Shown here: positions 8,750 through 16,666 of the stretch, one piece after another
How positions within the stretch are numbered: position 1 is the stretch's first letter
Layout: every line of letters begins with the position of its first letter
Source: an uncultured Porphyromonadaceae bacterium
Lineage (GTDB): Bacteria; Bacteroidota; Bacteroidia; Bacteroidales; Muribaculaceae
Assembly: GCA_937892215.1 (NCBI GenBank)
Contig: CALAVE010000050.1
Span: forward strand, 1-38,558
Reading direction: 5' to 3'
Length of the DNA: 38,558 nt
Position numbers and translations under genes: made by a program
Notes under the pieces: generated by a model
Databases searched by the model: none
What the model saw: only the letters and a program-made list of their open reading frames with translations
What the model was told of the DNA's origin: nothing

Positions 8750-8781
8750 AATTAACCTTAAATCTAATACCATGAAAAACA
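8715..8781 (-). ncRNA. Candidate small RNA 2, about 65 nt
   Basis: A consensus promoter (8787-8818) is followed only about 65 nt later by a strong terminator, so the transcript would be tiny. An ATG at 8771-8773 opens a frame, but it runs straight through the terminator hairpin, so a protein is unlikely. The RNA would be a short unstructured 5' part of about 30 nt followed by the 12-bp hairpin. This could be a free-standing small RNA or the attenuated leader of a lost gene. The start is estimated from promoter position. Confidence 0.5.
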
Positions 8782-8786
8782 CGATG

Positions 8787-8818
8787 CAAATATACATCAT
8801 TTTTTCACATACAACAAA
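8787..8818 (-). promoter_or_regulatory. Promoter of small RNA candidate 2
   Basis: Minus-strand TTTG (8815-8818), 20-nt spacer, TATATTTG (8787-8794): a full consensus match, located between the fucO terminator and the small-RNA terminator. Confidence 0.7.
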
Positions 8819-8923
8819 TATTTTCCGTTTTTTTTGCGCTTTGCGCGCGCTTTTATGGGCCTTTTGTGAAATCTCCCTTTTTTCCTGAGACAAAAATCCC
8901 GTTTTTCGCTTTCTGAGCGCTGT

Positions 8924-8958
8924 AAAAAAAGTGGCCATACCTCAGCGGATATGGCCAC
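8924..8958 (-). terminator. Rho-independent terminator of the rhamnose operon
   Basis: Perfect 9-bp stem GTGGCCATA/TATGGCCAC (8931-8939, 8950-8958) followed on the minus strand by seven U (8930 down to 8924), 29 bp past the fucO stop. Confidence 0.92.
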
Positions 8959-8986
8959 GTGAAAAAATCCTGATTATGGACTTGTA

Positions 8987-10141
8987 TCAGAGTACTTTCT
9001 TGTAGAGAGCCACAATGTCGTCGTATGTAACGTCGCGCGGATTGCCCGGGGTGCAAACGTCGGCTATCGCCTGCTCAGCCAGAGCCGGAATATCGGCCTC
9101 GGTTATGCCCAGGTCGGTGAGGTGCTGTGGAATCCCCACGCGCAGTGCCAGCTGCTGAACAGCGTCGCATGCTGCATCTGCGGCCTCTTCCGGAGTCATG
9201 CCGTCCTTGTAAACGTTCATGGCCTTTGCGATATCGGTGTACTTGGGCAGTGCCGCCGGAGCGTTGAAGCGCATGATAGTGGGCAGCAGAAGGGCGTTAG
9301 CCACGCCGTGGGGTACATCAAATAGCGAACCCATGGGGTGAGCCATGCCGTGAACCACACCAAGGCCTACGTTGGAGAATGCCATACCGGCCACGTACTG
9401 TGCCACTGCCATTCCGTCGCGTCCCACAGGGTTAGTAGGCTCGTTAACGGCAAGTTCCAGATATTTGTTAATCATCTCTATTGCCTTAATCTCAAACATA
9501 TCGCTCAGTTCCCATGCACCCTTGGTGATGAGTCCTTCGATAGCGTGAGTCAGGGCATCCATACCGGTTGCGGCTGTAAGTCCCTTTGGCAACGAGTACA
9601 TCAGTTCGGCGTCGATGATGGCAACGGCAGGAATGTCGTTGGGGTCAACGCAAACCATTTTTTTCTTCTTCTCCTCGTCGATAATAACGTAGTTAATGGT
9701 AGTCTCGGCGGCCGTACCGGCGGTAGTGGGCAGTGCTATGATGGGTACGCTCTTGTGCTTGGTGTCGGCTACGCCCTCCAGCGAAATGATGTCGCTGAAC
9801 TCGGGATTGTTTGTAACGATTCCAATGCCCTTGGCGGTATCCATCGACGAGCCACCTCCTATAGCGATGATGAAATCGGCTCCCGATGCGGCAAATGCAG
9901 CGATGCCGTTCTTCACGTTCGTAACGGTGGGGTTGGGCTTAACATCGTCGAAAATCTCAAAGGGAATGCCGGCTTCGTCCAGAATATCGGTAACCATTTT
10001 CACAACTCCGAATTTCACCAGACCCTTGTCGGTCACGATAAGTGCTTTGTGGAACCCAAGGCGGGCCACAACTCCCGGCAATTCTTTGCGTGCGCCGGGA
10101 CCGAAGTAAGAAACTTCGTTTAATATAAATCTGTTAGCCAT
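8987..10141 (-). CDS. fucO: Lactaldehyde reductase (iron-type alcohol dehydrogenase)
   Basis: Reduces L-lactaldehyde, the product of rhamnulose-1-phosphate cleavage, to 1,2-propanediol with NADH, which regenerates NAD+ under anaerobic conditions. At 384 residues it matches group III iron-dependent alcohol dehydrogenases. It has the nucleotide-binding GGGSSMDTAKG and the metal-binding histidines in MDALTHAIEGL and in HGMAHPMGSLFDVPHGVA. It is the last gene of the rhamnose operon, 55 bp downstream of rhaD and directly before a strong terminator. FucO is shared between fucose and rhamnose breakdown in enterobacteria; the neighbours here assign it to rhamnose. Confidence 0.95.
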   Translation of the reverse strand: MANRFILNEVSYFGPGARKELPGVVARLGFHKALIVTDKGLVKFGVVKMVTDILDEAGIPFEIFDDVKPNPTVTNVKNGIAAFAASGADFIIAIGGGSSMDTAKGIGIVTNNPEFSDIISLEGVADTKHKSVPIIALPTTAGTAAETTINYVIIDEEKKKKMVCVDPNDIPAVAIIDAELMYSLPKGLTAATGMDALTHAIEGLITKGAWELSDMFEIKAIEMINKYLELAVNEPTNPVGRDGMAVAQYVAGMAFSNVGLGVVHGMAHPMGSLFDVPHGVANALLLPTIMRFNAPAALPKYTDIAKAMNVYKDGMTPEEAADAACDAVQQLALRVGIPQHLTDLGITEADIPALAEQAIADVCTPGNPRDVTYDDIVALYKKVL

Positions 10142-10196
10142 ACTGATTTTAATAGTTAGTTATATGATATTAGTTGAATTAGTGCGGCAATGTGTT

Positions 10197-11003
10197 TTAT
10201 TTGGGTAGATTGAACGCGCGGCTCATCTCTGCCATTTGCTCGTCGGTCATGCCCTCAGGCACAAATCCCATTGAGCGTGAAGCAACATAGATTTTGGCAC
10301 TTTTGCTCAGCACGTCTATCTGGTCGAACGCGTCCATTACGTCGAGTCCCTGGGCAAACACTCCGTGCTTCTCCCAGAGCACCACGTCGTACTCGTCGAG
10401 TTGAGCCAGCGTGGCATTGGCCAGTTCCACCGAGCCTGGCAGTGTGTAGGGAATGATACCCAGCCCCAGCGGACAGAAAGCCTTGGTTTCAGGTATCATA
10501 CTCCATAACAGCCGCGTGAGCACATCCTTCTCCAGCATAGCCCTGTTATGGCTCATAGCCACCAGTTCAATGGGGTGGGTGTGCACAGTGGCGGTGTAAG
10601 GCGAGCCTTTGGCGATGAGGTGGTCGTGCACGGTGAGGTGCGACGGCAATTCGCTTGTGGGCATCACAGGCTTGTCGGCTATAATCTCATATCCGGCACA
10701 GTCGTCGCAGATGCGGATTATGGTGCCGTTGTCCATGGGCCACCGCGCAAGGTCGCGCATACGTTTACCGGTGCCTTTGCAGAAGAAGTAGCACCCCTTC
10801 AGGTGAGACAGCACGGTTCCGACGGGTATTACTTGGCTGATTGCCGGCAATGCGCGCACCGAGTCGTCGATAAGATGTGTGATATTCACTGTAATGTTAC
10901 CTCCGTTACGCTCAGCCCATCCGTTTTGCCACAGATAGCCGGCCACTTCGGCTACTTTTTGCACTTCGGCCTTTAGGGCCGGTATTGTATCAAGAATGCT
11001 CAT
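10197..11003 (-). CDS. rhaD: Rhamnulose-1-phosphate aldolase
   Basis: Class II zinc aldolase that splits L-rhamnulose-1-phosphate into dihydroxyacetone phosphate and L-lactaldehyde. I take the ATG at 11001-11003, giving 268 residues starting MSILDTIPALK. A longer upstream frame exists but adds 29 unconserved residues inside rhaT. The chosen start overlaps the rhaT stop as ATGA (11000-11003), matching the rhaA-rhaT junction. The zinc site is seen as HTHPIELVA (H141, H143) and EKHGVFAQG (H213), with E118 in PTSELPSH. The N-terminal phrase GWAERNGGNITV is typical of the aldolase II family. Confidence 0.95.
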   Translation of the reverse strand: MSILDTIPALKAEVQKVAEVAGYLWQNGWAERNGGNITVNITHLIDDSVRALPAISQVIPVGTVLSHLKGCYFFCKGTGKRMRDLARWPMDNGTIIRICDDCAGYEIIADKPVMPTSELPSHLTVHDHLIAKGSPYTATVHTHPIELVAMSHNRAMLEKDVLTRLLWSMIPETKAFCPLGLGIIPYTLPGSVELANATLAQLDEYDVVLWEKHGVFAQGLDVMDAFDQIDVLSKSAKIYVASRSMGFVPEGMTDEQMAEMSRAFNLPK

Positions 11004-12031
11004 AATAATTGCGGTAAGAAGGTGCTGATAATCAAAACTATGATGCCTATCACAAGCACGGTGATGGTCTTCTTTGAACAACCCTTCCACTCATTGAGGA
11101 TAATGCCCCAGACGTTGCTGAACACCACGTTGAGTGCCATCAGGATGCAGAAGGAGAGCACATACATAGTGCCACCGGTCTCGAAGAAACTCTGTCCTAA
11201 TGAAAGTCCGAAGAACTGCGAGTACCAGAGCGCGCCGGCCAGGAGGCAGAACAAAAGGTTGTTACCCCATACGCTACTTTTCTTGTAGTCGCCCCATGTC
11301 TTGTTCTTCTGGTTCTGATAGAAGCAGTAGATGGCATTGGTTACGAAGCCTCCCAGGGTAACGAGGAAGGTGGCGGGCAGTGCGGCAAACATCTTCTGTG
11401 TCTCTTCAAACTTTATGTCGGCTCCGAATGTGAGACCCACGTTGAAGCATCCGCTCATGAAGCCTGCCAGCAAGGCAATAGCAAGTCCTTTGGGGAAATT
11501 GAAGTCCTTAACGGCGGCTTTCTTCTCCTCTTCAGATAGTCCGGCTGATTTCATGGAACCGGCTACGCCGATAATAGCGATACCTATGAGCGTTACCACC
11601 ACACCGAGGATGACCGAGAAGGTCAACTTTGACAGCGGATCTTGCTCGGGGAAGAATATGTTGAGCAGCACGGGACCCATGATTGTGCCCAGTCCGGCGC
11701 AGGTGCCCAGCGCGATGCTCTGCCCCAGCGCCACACCCAGGTAGCGCATGGAGAGACCGAATGTGAGTCCGCCCACTCCCCATAGTACGCCAAAGAGGAA
11801 CGTCATGCAAATGTTGAATGACTGGTCGGCGGTGAACAACTCAAACAGGGAATGCCCTGCCGGCACAGCCAGCAGAGCACCCAGGAATGGTAGAATCAGC
11901 CATGCGAACACGCCTTGCACAATCCAGTACGATTCCCACGACCACTCTTTAATCTTGTTGATGGGTACGTAGCACGACGACTGGCAGAAGGCGCCTATGG
12001 CGATGATTAAAAGTCCTATGATAATATTCAT
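11000..12031 (-). CDS. rhaT: L-rhamnose/H+ symporter
   Basis: Inner-membrane transporter of the RhaT/DMT superfamily that imports L-rhamnose with protons. The 343 residues are close to the 344 of the E. coli protein, with about ten hydrophobic helices and the opening MNIIIGLLIIAIGAFCQSSC. The phrase KIKEWSWESYWIVQG after the first helix is highly characteristic of RhaT. Both ends overlap neighbours by 4 bases: its start with the rhaA stop (12028-12031) and its stop with the rhaD start (11000-11003). The three genes should therefore be translated in step. Confidence 0.96.
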   Translation of the reverse strand: MNIIIGLLIIAIGAFCQSSCYVPINKIKEWSWESYWIVQGVFAWLILPFLGALLAVPAGHSLFELFTADQSFNICMTFLFGVLWGVGGLTFGLSMRYLGVALGQSIALGTCAGLGTIMGPVLLNIFFPEQDPLSKLTFSVILGVVVTLIGIAIIGVAGSMKSAGLSEEEKKAAVKDFNFPKGLAIALLAGFMSGCFNVGLTFGADIKFEETQKMFAALPATFLVTLGGFVTNAIYCFYQNQKNKTWGDYKKSSVWGNNLLFCLLAGALWYSQFFGLSLGQSFFETGGTMYVLSFCILMALNVVFSNVWGIILNEWKGCSKKTITVLVIGIIVLIISTFLPQLL

Positions 12032-13278
12032 CTCTTAGAAGTTACGTCACGTTCGTATTGCTCAATGTCGGCGATAAATTCCTCACCCACAGGAACATTG
12101 TTTTTGTAGTTGAAATAGTCGAACACGGCACCGAATGGCAGCGACTTAGCCTCTTCGAGCAGAGCGAGACGCTGGAATCCGCAACCGTTGTCCTCGTACT
12201 CGCGTAACTTGGCCAGTGGCTCCAGCAGGGCTTGGAGGATGCACTTCTGTGTGGCGCGTGTGCCGATCACATAGGCACCTATGCGGTTGATGGAAGCGTC
12301 GAAGTAGTCGAGGCCCACATGGGCGCGGTGCAGAGCGTCGGCGCGTACGATTTCCTTGAACAGGTCCAGAGTCTGGTCGTTCATGATTGTGACGTGGTCG
12401 CTGTCCCAGCGTACTGGGCGGCTCACGTGCAGCATCAGTTCAGGAACGAACAGCAGCAGCGAAGCCACTTTGTCCGACACGTTCTCGGTGGGTTCGTAGT
12501 GGCCGGTGTCGAGTGTGTATATGACGTTGCGCGATGCGCAGTAACCCTCAAAGAAGTCCATTGACCCCACAGTGTAGCTCTCGAGTCCTATTCCGAACAG
12601 TTTAGCTTCTACACACGACTTCATGTGCGGAAGGTCTTCGGCCAGAATCTCGTCGAGCGACTGGGCCAGAATCTCACGATAGCGCTTGCGATACACGGTA
12701 AGGTCCTTGCTTCCGTCGTGAACCCAGATGTTCATGATGCACGGGTCGTTCTGAGCCTTTCCCATAGCATCGGCAATTCTGCGGCAACGTTTTGTGTGCT
12801 CAATCCAGAAGTCGCGGATACCCTTGTCCGGGTTGGCCAGAGTAAGGTCGCCGCTCTTCGGGTGAGAGAATGAAGTGGAGTTGAAGTCGAGTTTCAGGTT
12901 GTGCTCAGCAGCCCAGTCAATCCAGCTCTGGAAATGCTCCACACCCACTTGGTCGCGATCCACGAACTTGCCGCCGAAGTCACCGTAGATTTCATGCAGG
13001 TTAAGGCGGTGGTTACCGGCAAGCAGAGTCTGCACCTTGGCTATGTCTTGGCGCACCTCGTCGATGGTGCGTGCGCGTCCCGGATAGTTTCCTGTAGTCT
13101 GTATTCCGCCCGAAAGAGCCTGGTTGCGCTCAAATCCCACCACGTCGTCGGTCTGCCAGCAATGCAGCGAAATGGGAATCTGCTCCAGTTGTTCAATGGC
13201 CTTGTCGGTGTCAATCCCTAAGCGAGCGTAACGCTCTTTTGCAATCTCATAAGCTTTTAGTATTAATGCTTCAGTCAT
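12028..13278 (-). CDS. rhaA: L-rhamnose isomerase
   Basis: Converts L-rhamnose to L-rhamnulose using divalent metal ions (Mn2+ in characterised enzymes), the first intracellular step of the pathway. It has 416 residues against about 419 in E. coli. Recognisable blocks are the N-terminal YEIAKERYARLGIDTDKAI, the substrate region LHCWQTDDVVGFE, the metal-site region TLDTGHYEPTENVSDKVAS, and HVSRPVRWDSDHV. It is 40 bp downstream of rhaB and coupled to rhaT by a 4-base overlap. No frameshift or missing block is seen. Confidence 0.97.
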   Translation of the reverse strand: MTEALILKAYEIAKERYARLGIDTDKAIEQLEQIPISLHCWQTDDVVGFERNQALSGGIQTTGNYPGRARTIDEVRQDIAKVQTLLAGNHRLNLHEIYGDFGGKFVDRDQVGVEHFQSWIDWAAEHNLKLDFNSTSFSHPKSGDLTLANPDKGIRDFWIEHTKRCRRIADAMGKAQNDPCIMNIWVHDGSKDLTVYRKRYREILAQSLDEILAEDLPHMKSCVEAKLFGIGLESYTVGSMDFFEGYCASRNVIYTLDTGHYEPTENVSDKVASLLLFVPELMLHVSRPVRWDSDHVTIMNDQTLDLFKEIVRADALHRAHVGLDYFDASINRIGAYVIGTRATQKCILQALLEPLAKLREYEDNGCGFQRLALLEEAKSLPFGAVFDYFNYKNNVPVGEEFIADIEQYERDVTSKR

Positions 13279-13318
13279 AATATTTAAGAATTAATTGTTA
13301 ATGTTTTGATTTTATAGT

Positions 13319-14812
13319 TTATAACAGGTTTTTCTCGTTTGCGCACACGCGCTTGTAGATTTCGTAGCCATAGTCCCACAACTTGCCGTCCTCCGGTGTG
13401 TAGTGGTGGATGTCAACTGAGTTGGCTATAATCTTGCGCATCTGGCTTATGTCGCTCACAAGGCCGCTGGCCTTTGCTTGCAACATCACGTTGCCCAAGG
13501 CGGTGCCTTCAACAGGGCCGGTTATCACCGGAACGCCCACTGCGTTACAAGTGTATTGCGACAGTTTTATGTTCTGGCTACCGCCGCCTATCACGTTGAG
13601 TTTCTCCAGCGGGAACGGAGCAAACTTGAGGAGCAATTGGAATACCTCGCGGTAGCGAAGGGCCAGACTCTGCAGAATGCATCGGCACACCTCCGGCTGG
13701 CTCTTGGGTATCTTCTGCCCTGTGTGCGCGCAGTATGTCTCTATGGCTTTAATCATCGACTGGGGATTGGCGAAAATGGGGTGGTCGGGGTTGACGATGC
13801 TCTCAAACGGCTCCACCTTGTCGGCCGCCTCGTCCATCTCGCGGTAACCCATAACGGAGATTCCGTTGTCGTTCCACTCGTCGCGAACACGCTCCAGCAA
13901 CCACATACCGGTGATGTTCTTCAGGAAACGGGTCGTTCCCTCCACACCGCCTTCGTTGGTGAAGTTCTCTGTCCGGCTCTGTTCGGTGATTATGGCGTCT
14001 TTGGTCTCAATGCCCATGAGGCTCCATGTTCCTGAACTGAGGTAAGCAAATTTCTCGTCCTCTGCAGGAACCGAGGCCACTGCCGATGCTGTGTCATGTC
14101 CGGCCACTGCCACAACCGGTACCGGCCCCAGACCGGTGATTTTCTGAACTTCAGGGCTGAGTGTGCCAATGAGTTCACCGGGCAGTATGTGCCGGCCGAA
14201 CTGCTCCTCAGTCAGTCCGCAGACAGCAAGCAGGTCGGGGTCAAGACGCTTTGTGCGCGGGTTTAGGATGTTGGATGTGGAGGCTATAGTGTATTCGCAC
14301 ACTGCCTCGCCGGTGAGCATATAGCTCAGTGCGTCGGGCATAAACAGGATTTTGTGCGCATTCTCCAGAGCGGAGTTGTGCTCGAGGTGCAGAGCGTAAA
14401 GCTGATAGAGTGAATTGAAGTTCATCACTTGAATTCCGGTAAGTTCATACACTTTCTCGGCCGGAATCTCCTTGAAGAATTTCTCAGGCGCACCCACGGT
14501 GAACGGGTCGCGATAGCAATAAGGATTTCTAAGAATAGCTCCATCCTCTGCGATGAACGCGAAATCCACGCCCCAGGTGTCGATACCTATCGACCGGATT
14601 TCAATTCCGTCATGTGCTATGACTTTGAGACCTTGCAAAATCTCATAGTAGAGTGCGTAAATGTCCCAGTGGAAGTGACCGTGGTTTTCAATAATCTTGT
14701 TTTTGAAGCGAGTTATTTCCCTCTGTGAGATTTTCCCATCTTCAATGGTGAATAGGATTGTACGCCCGCTGGTTGCACCCAGATCGACGGCAAAAAAGTT
14801 GTCCTTGCTCAT
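13319..14812 (-). CDS. rhaB: L-rhamnulokinase
   Basis: FGGY-family sugar kinase that phosphorylates L-rhamnulose to L-rhamnulose-1-phosphate with ATP. The 497 residues start with the N-terminal phosphate motif FAVDLGATSGRTILF, include SIGIDTWGVDFA around residues 75-86 (with a likely catalytic Asp), and carry the second-domain signatures VAVAGHDTASAVASVP and LNVIGGGSQN. It is the first gene of the operon rhaB-rhaA-rhaT-rhaD-fucO, the order also known from Bacteroides thetaiotaomicron. In that species an AraC-type activator, RhaR, controls the genes; no regulator gene lies in this window. Confidence 0.96.
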   Translation of the reverse strand: MSKDNFFAVDLGATSGRTILFTIEDGKISQREITRFKNKIIENHGHFHWDIYALYYEILQGLKVIAHDGIEIRSIGIDTWGVDFAFIAEDGAILRNPYCYRDPFTVGAPEKFFKEIPAEKVYELTGIQVMNFNSLYQLYALHLEHNSALENAHKILFMPDALSYMLTGEAVCEYTIASTSNILNPRTKRLDPDLLAVCGLTEEQFGRHILPGELIGTLSPEVQKITGLGPVPVVAVAGHDTASAVASVPAEDEKFAYLSSGTWSLMGIETKDAIITEQSRTENFTNEGGVEGTTRFLKNITGMWLLERVRDEWNDNGISVMGYREMDEAADKVEPFESIVNPDHPIFANPQSMIKAIETYCAHTGQKIPKSQPEVCRCILQSLALRYREVFQLLLKFAPFPLEKLNVIGGGSQNIKLSQYTCNAVGVPVITGPVEGTALGNVMLQAKASGLVSDISQMRKIIANSVDIHHYTPEDGKLWDYGYEIYKRVCANEKNLL

Positions 14813-14896
14813 ACTCTCTCGTTTTTTGTTTCGTTTTTGGAACGTTATAAGTTAAATTTCCGCTATAACTTGAATTTCTCAGAAAAGTGGTCTAAA

Positions 14897-14940
14897 AAAC
14901 CGGTTAATCACCGGTCCGTAATAAACGGATAGCAAATGTA
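14897..14940 (-). promoter_or_regulatory. rhaB promoter with hairpin-bearing leader
   Basis: Minus-strand TACATTTG (14933-14940) fits the -7 box; the -33 element is poor, as expected for an activator-dependent promoter. The start of the transcript then carries two small hairpins. The second is built from two ACCGGT palindromes (14899-14904 and 14910-14915) and is followed by six U. They could be an operator or a weak attenuator. The leader to the rhaB ATG would be about 115 nt. Confidence 0.5.
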
Positions 14941-14999
14941 ATGAAAAAAAATGGTTTTTGCTAATAATTTTGAAAAAAATGTTAATCAAGCATTTAATT

Positions 15000-15018
15000 A
15001 TGACTATTTTTTAGTCAT
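15000..15018 (-). terminator. Small hairpin overlapping the queG stop
   Basis: Perfect 7-bp stem ATGACTA/TAGTCAT (15000-15006, 15012-15018) with 5-nt loop, overlapping the queG stop codon. The sequence after it on the minus strand is AU-rich but has no clean U-run, so termination is only possible. Confidence 0.3.
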
Positions 15019-15941
15019 TTCGTGTGCTTTTCCATGGCTGCAAGGTTACGTTTAAGTCTTTCGAGCCCAGCACGTTTCACAGCACTCTTTCCGAAAATGT
15101 GGCTGAATTCGTCTTCGGTCATGGAAAGGATTTGCTTGTGTGTGATATTCATGAATTCGGCTTTCGGCTGGAATTCGGTAACTCTTGTTGGGGCAGCGTG
15201 GCGGTTATGCGGACAGCATTGCTGGCAGGTGTCGCATCCGTAGATTCTGTTGCCCAGTGCCTTAGCGGTCCATTCGGGCAGTTCTCCATCGTATTCTATG
15301 GTGAGGCAAGACAGGCATTTTCCTGCATCCACAGGGCTACCCTCGGAAAGCGCGCCGGTGGGGCACCGGTCGATGCAGAGGCGGCAGTTGCCGCATAATT
15401 GTGTGCATGGCTTGTCGGGTTCAAGTTCCAGTGTGGTGAGAATGATGCCCAGAAAGTAATACGAGCCTTTGCCGGGTAAAATGAGCGAATTGTTAAGGCC
15501 TATGAACCCCAGGCCGGCGACACGTGCCCAGTAGCGTTCGTGAATCGGTGCCGAATCCACACATATTCGGCAATTCTCTCCCGTTTGGTCTTCGATATAG
15601 CGCGAAATCACCTTGAGTTTTCGGCGAATAACCTTGTGGTAATCCTCACCGTAGGCATAGCAGGCAAACTGTGGCGCGCCGGGAGGCATCATCTTGCCGG
15701 GGTAATAATTCATAGCGAAGACTATCACCGTCTTAGCACCCGGTAGTAACAGGGTGGGGTCGTTGCGGAGGTCGCGGTGATTGCGCGTCCACTGCATGCA
15801 GCCGTTTCGTCCCGATTCTATCCAGTGGTCGTAGCGCTGAGCCACGTCGTCCTGCACCTGGTGCGCGCGAGCCATGCCGCAGGCGTCAAAGCCGAGCGAG
15901 CAGGCGAGTTCACGTATTTTTGCGTCGATTTCGTGGTGCAT
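15015..15941 (-). CDS. queG: Epoxyqueuosine reductase
   Basis: Catalyses the last step of queuosine synthesis, reducing epoxyqueuosine to queuosine in the tRNA wobble position with cobalamin and two [4Fe-4S] clusters. The cluster ligands are visible: CGNCRLCIDRCPTGAL, followed by CLSCLTIEYDG and CDTCQQCCPHN. I prefer the ATG at 15939-15941 (308 residues, MHHEIDAKIRELACSLGFDA), because homologues begin near this point. A GTG at 15975-15977 would add 12 residues and overlap the deacetylase stop by 4 bases, which is also possible. The C-terminal HEAT-like extension of longer homologues is absent. Confidence 0.93.
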   Translation of the reverse strand: MHHEIDAKIRELACSLGFDACGMARAHQVQDDVAQRYDHWIESGRNGCMQWTRNHRDLRNDPTLLLPGAKTVIVFAMNYYPGKMMPPGAPQFACYAYGEDYHKVIRRKLKVISRYIEDQTGENCRICVDSAPIHERYWARVAGLGFIGLNNSLILPGKGSYYFLGIILTTLELEPDKPCTQLCGNCRLCIDRCPTGALSEGSPVDAGKCLSCLTIEYDGELPEWTAKALGNRIYGCDTCQQCCPHNRHAAPTRVTEFQPKAEFMNITHKQILSMTEDEFSHIFGKSAVKRAGLERLKRNLAAMEKHTK

Positions 15942-15973
15942 TGTGTGGCATGTGATTGTGGCACAGTGTGTAA

Positions 15974-16591
15974 TCACTGCATGGGGATGCTGCCGAACTT
16001 ATATCCCTGCTCTTGCAGCCACTCAATGGCGCGTGGCAGGGCGTATTTCATGTTTTTTTCGGCCTTGAGCGAGTCGTGAAAGACTATGATGGAGCCGTTT
16101 CGCGTGAATCTCTTCACGTTTTCAAGCACCTGCTCCCCGCTGAGTTTCTTGCTGTAGTCGCGAGTGACCAGGTCGTACATGATGATGGTGAAGTGAGAGC
16201 GCAGCACAAACGACTGCCCGAACCTTATCAGCCCATGTGGCGGACGGAACAAGGTGGTGTGAATCAGTTCTGTGGCGCAAAATACGTCGTGCAGATAGCG
16301 ACGGGTGGTCACTTTGAATCCCTGCAGGTGGGTCATCGTGTGGTTTCCCACGCTATGCCCACGCCGCAGCACTTCCTCATAAAGTTCCGGGTTCTTTTCC
16401 ACATTGTTTCCCACCATGAAGAAAGTGGCTTTCACGTTGTAGCGGTCGAGTGTGTCGAGTACCCACGGTGTAACCTCGGGGATGGGACCATCGTCAAATG
16501 TGAGGTACACAGTGTGCTCTTTCTTATGGATCCTCCACAAGGTCTCGGGGAAGAGCATCCTGTAGAGTAGTGGCGGTCGTTCGACAAACAT
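15974..16591 (-). CDS. Polysaccharide deacetylase (NodB/CE4 fold)
   Basis: 205-residue metal-dependent carbohydrate esterase that would remove N- or O-acetyl groups from a polysaccharide or peptidoglycan. The CE4 motifs are in order: TFDDGP (motif 1, about residue 31), HTMTHLQ (motif 2 metal-binding histidines), RPPHG (motif 3), MYDLVTRDYS (motif 4) and IVFHDS (motif 5). No clear signal peptide is present, although the N-terminus has a hydrophobic patch, so cellular location is uncertain. It lies between the DUF2723 gene and queG on the same strand. The substrate cannot be read from sequence. Confidence 0.88.
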   Translation of the reverse strand: MFVERPPLLYRMLFPETLWRIHKKEHTVYLTFDDGPIPEVTPWVLDTLDRYNVKATFFMVGNNVEKNPELYEEVLRRGHSVGNHTMTHLQGFKVTTRRYLHDVFCATELIHTTLFRPPHGLIRFGQSFVLRSHFTIIMYDLVTRDYSKKLSGEQVLENVKRFTRNGSIIVFHDSLKAEKNMKYALPRAIEWLQEQGYKFGSIPMQ

Positions 16592-16613
16592 GAGAAGAAT
16601 AAAGTGAATTTAT

Positions 16614-16653
16614 AATCGCGGGAGCACCGTGATGAAGCAGTGCTCCCGCGATT
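16614..16653 (-). terminator. Strong hairpin downstream of the DUF2723 gene
   Basis: Perfect 14-bp GC-rich stem (16614-16627 with 16640-16653), 12-nt loop, starting 14 bp after the DUF2723 stop. The minus-strand tail is AU-rich but lacks a continuous U-run, so it may be a partial terminator that lowers expression of the deacetylase and queG. Confidence 0.65.
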
Positions 16654-16666
16654 AGCTAATCGTTGG

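Noticed and set aside
8690..8773. 27-codon ORF starting at the ATG at 8773
   Set aside because: It reads through the perfect terminator hairpin and past its U-run, so a transcript from the local promoter would end before the stop codon.
10197..11090. Longer rhaD start at 11090
   Set aside because: The extra 29 residues lie inside rhaT and are unlike any aldolase; the ATG at 11001-11003 gives the ATGA overlap used at the neighbouring junction.
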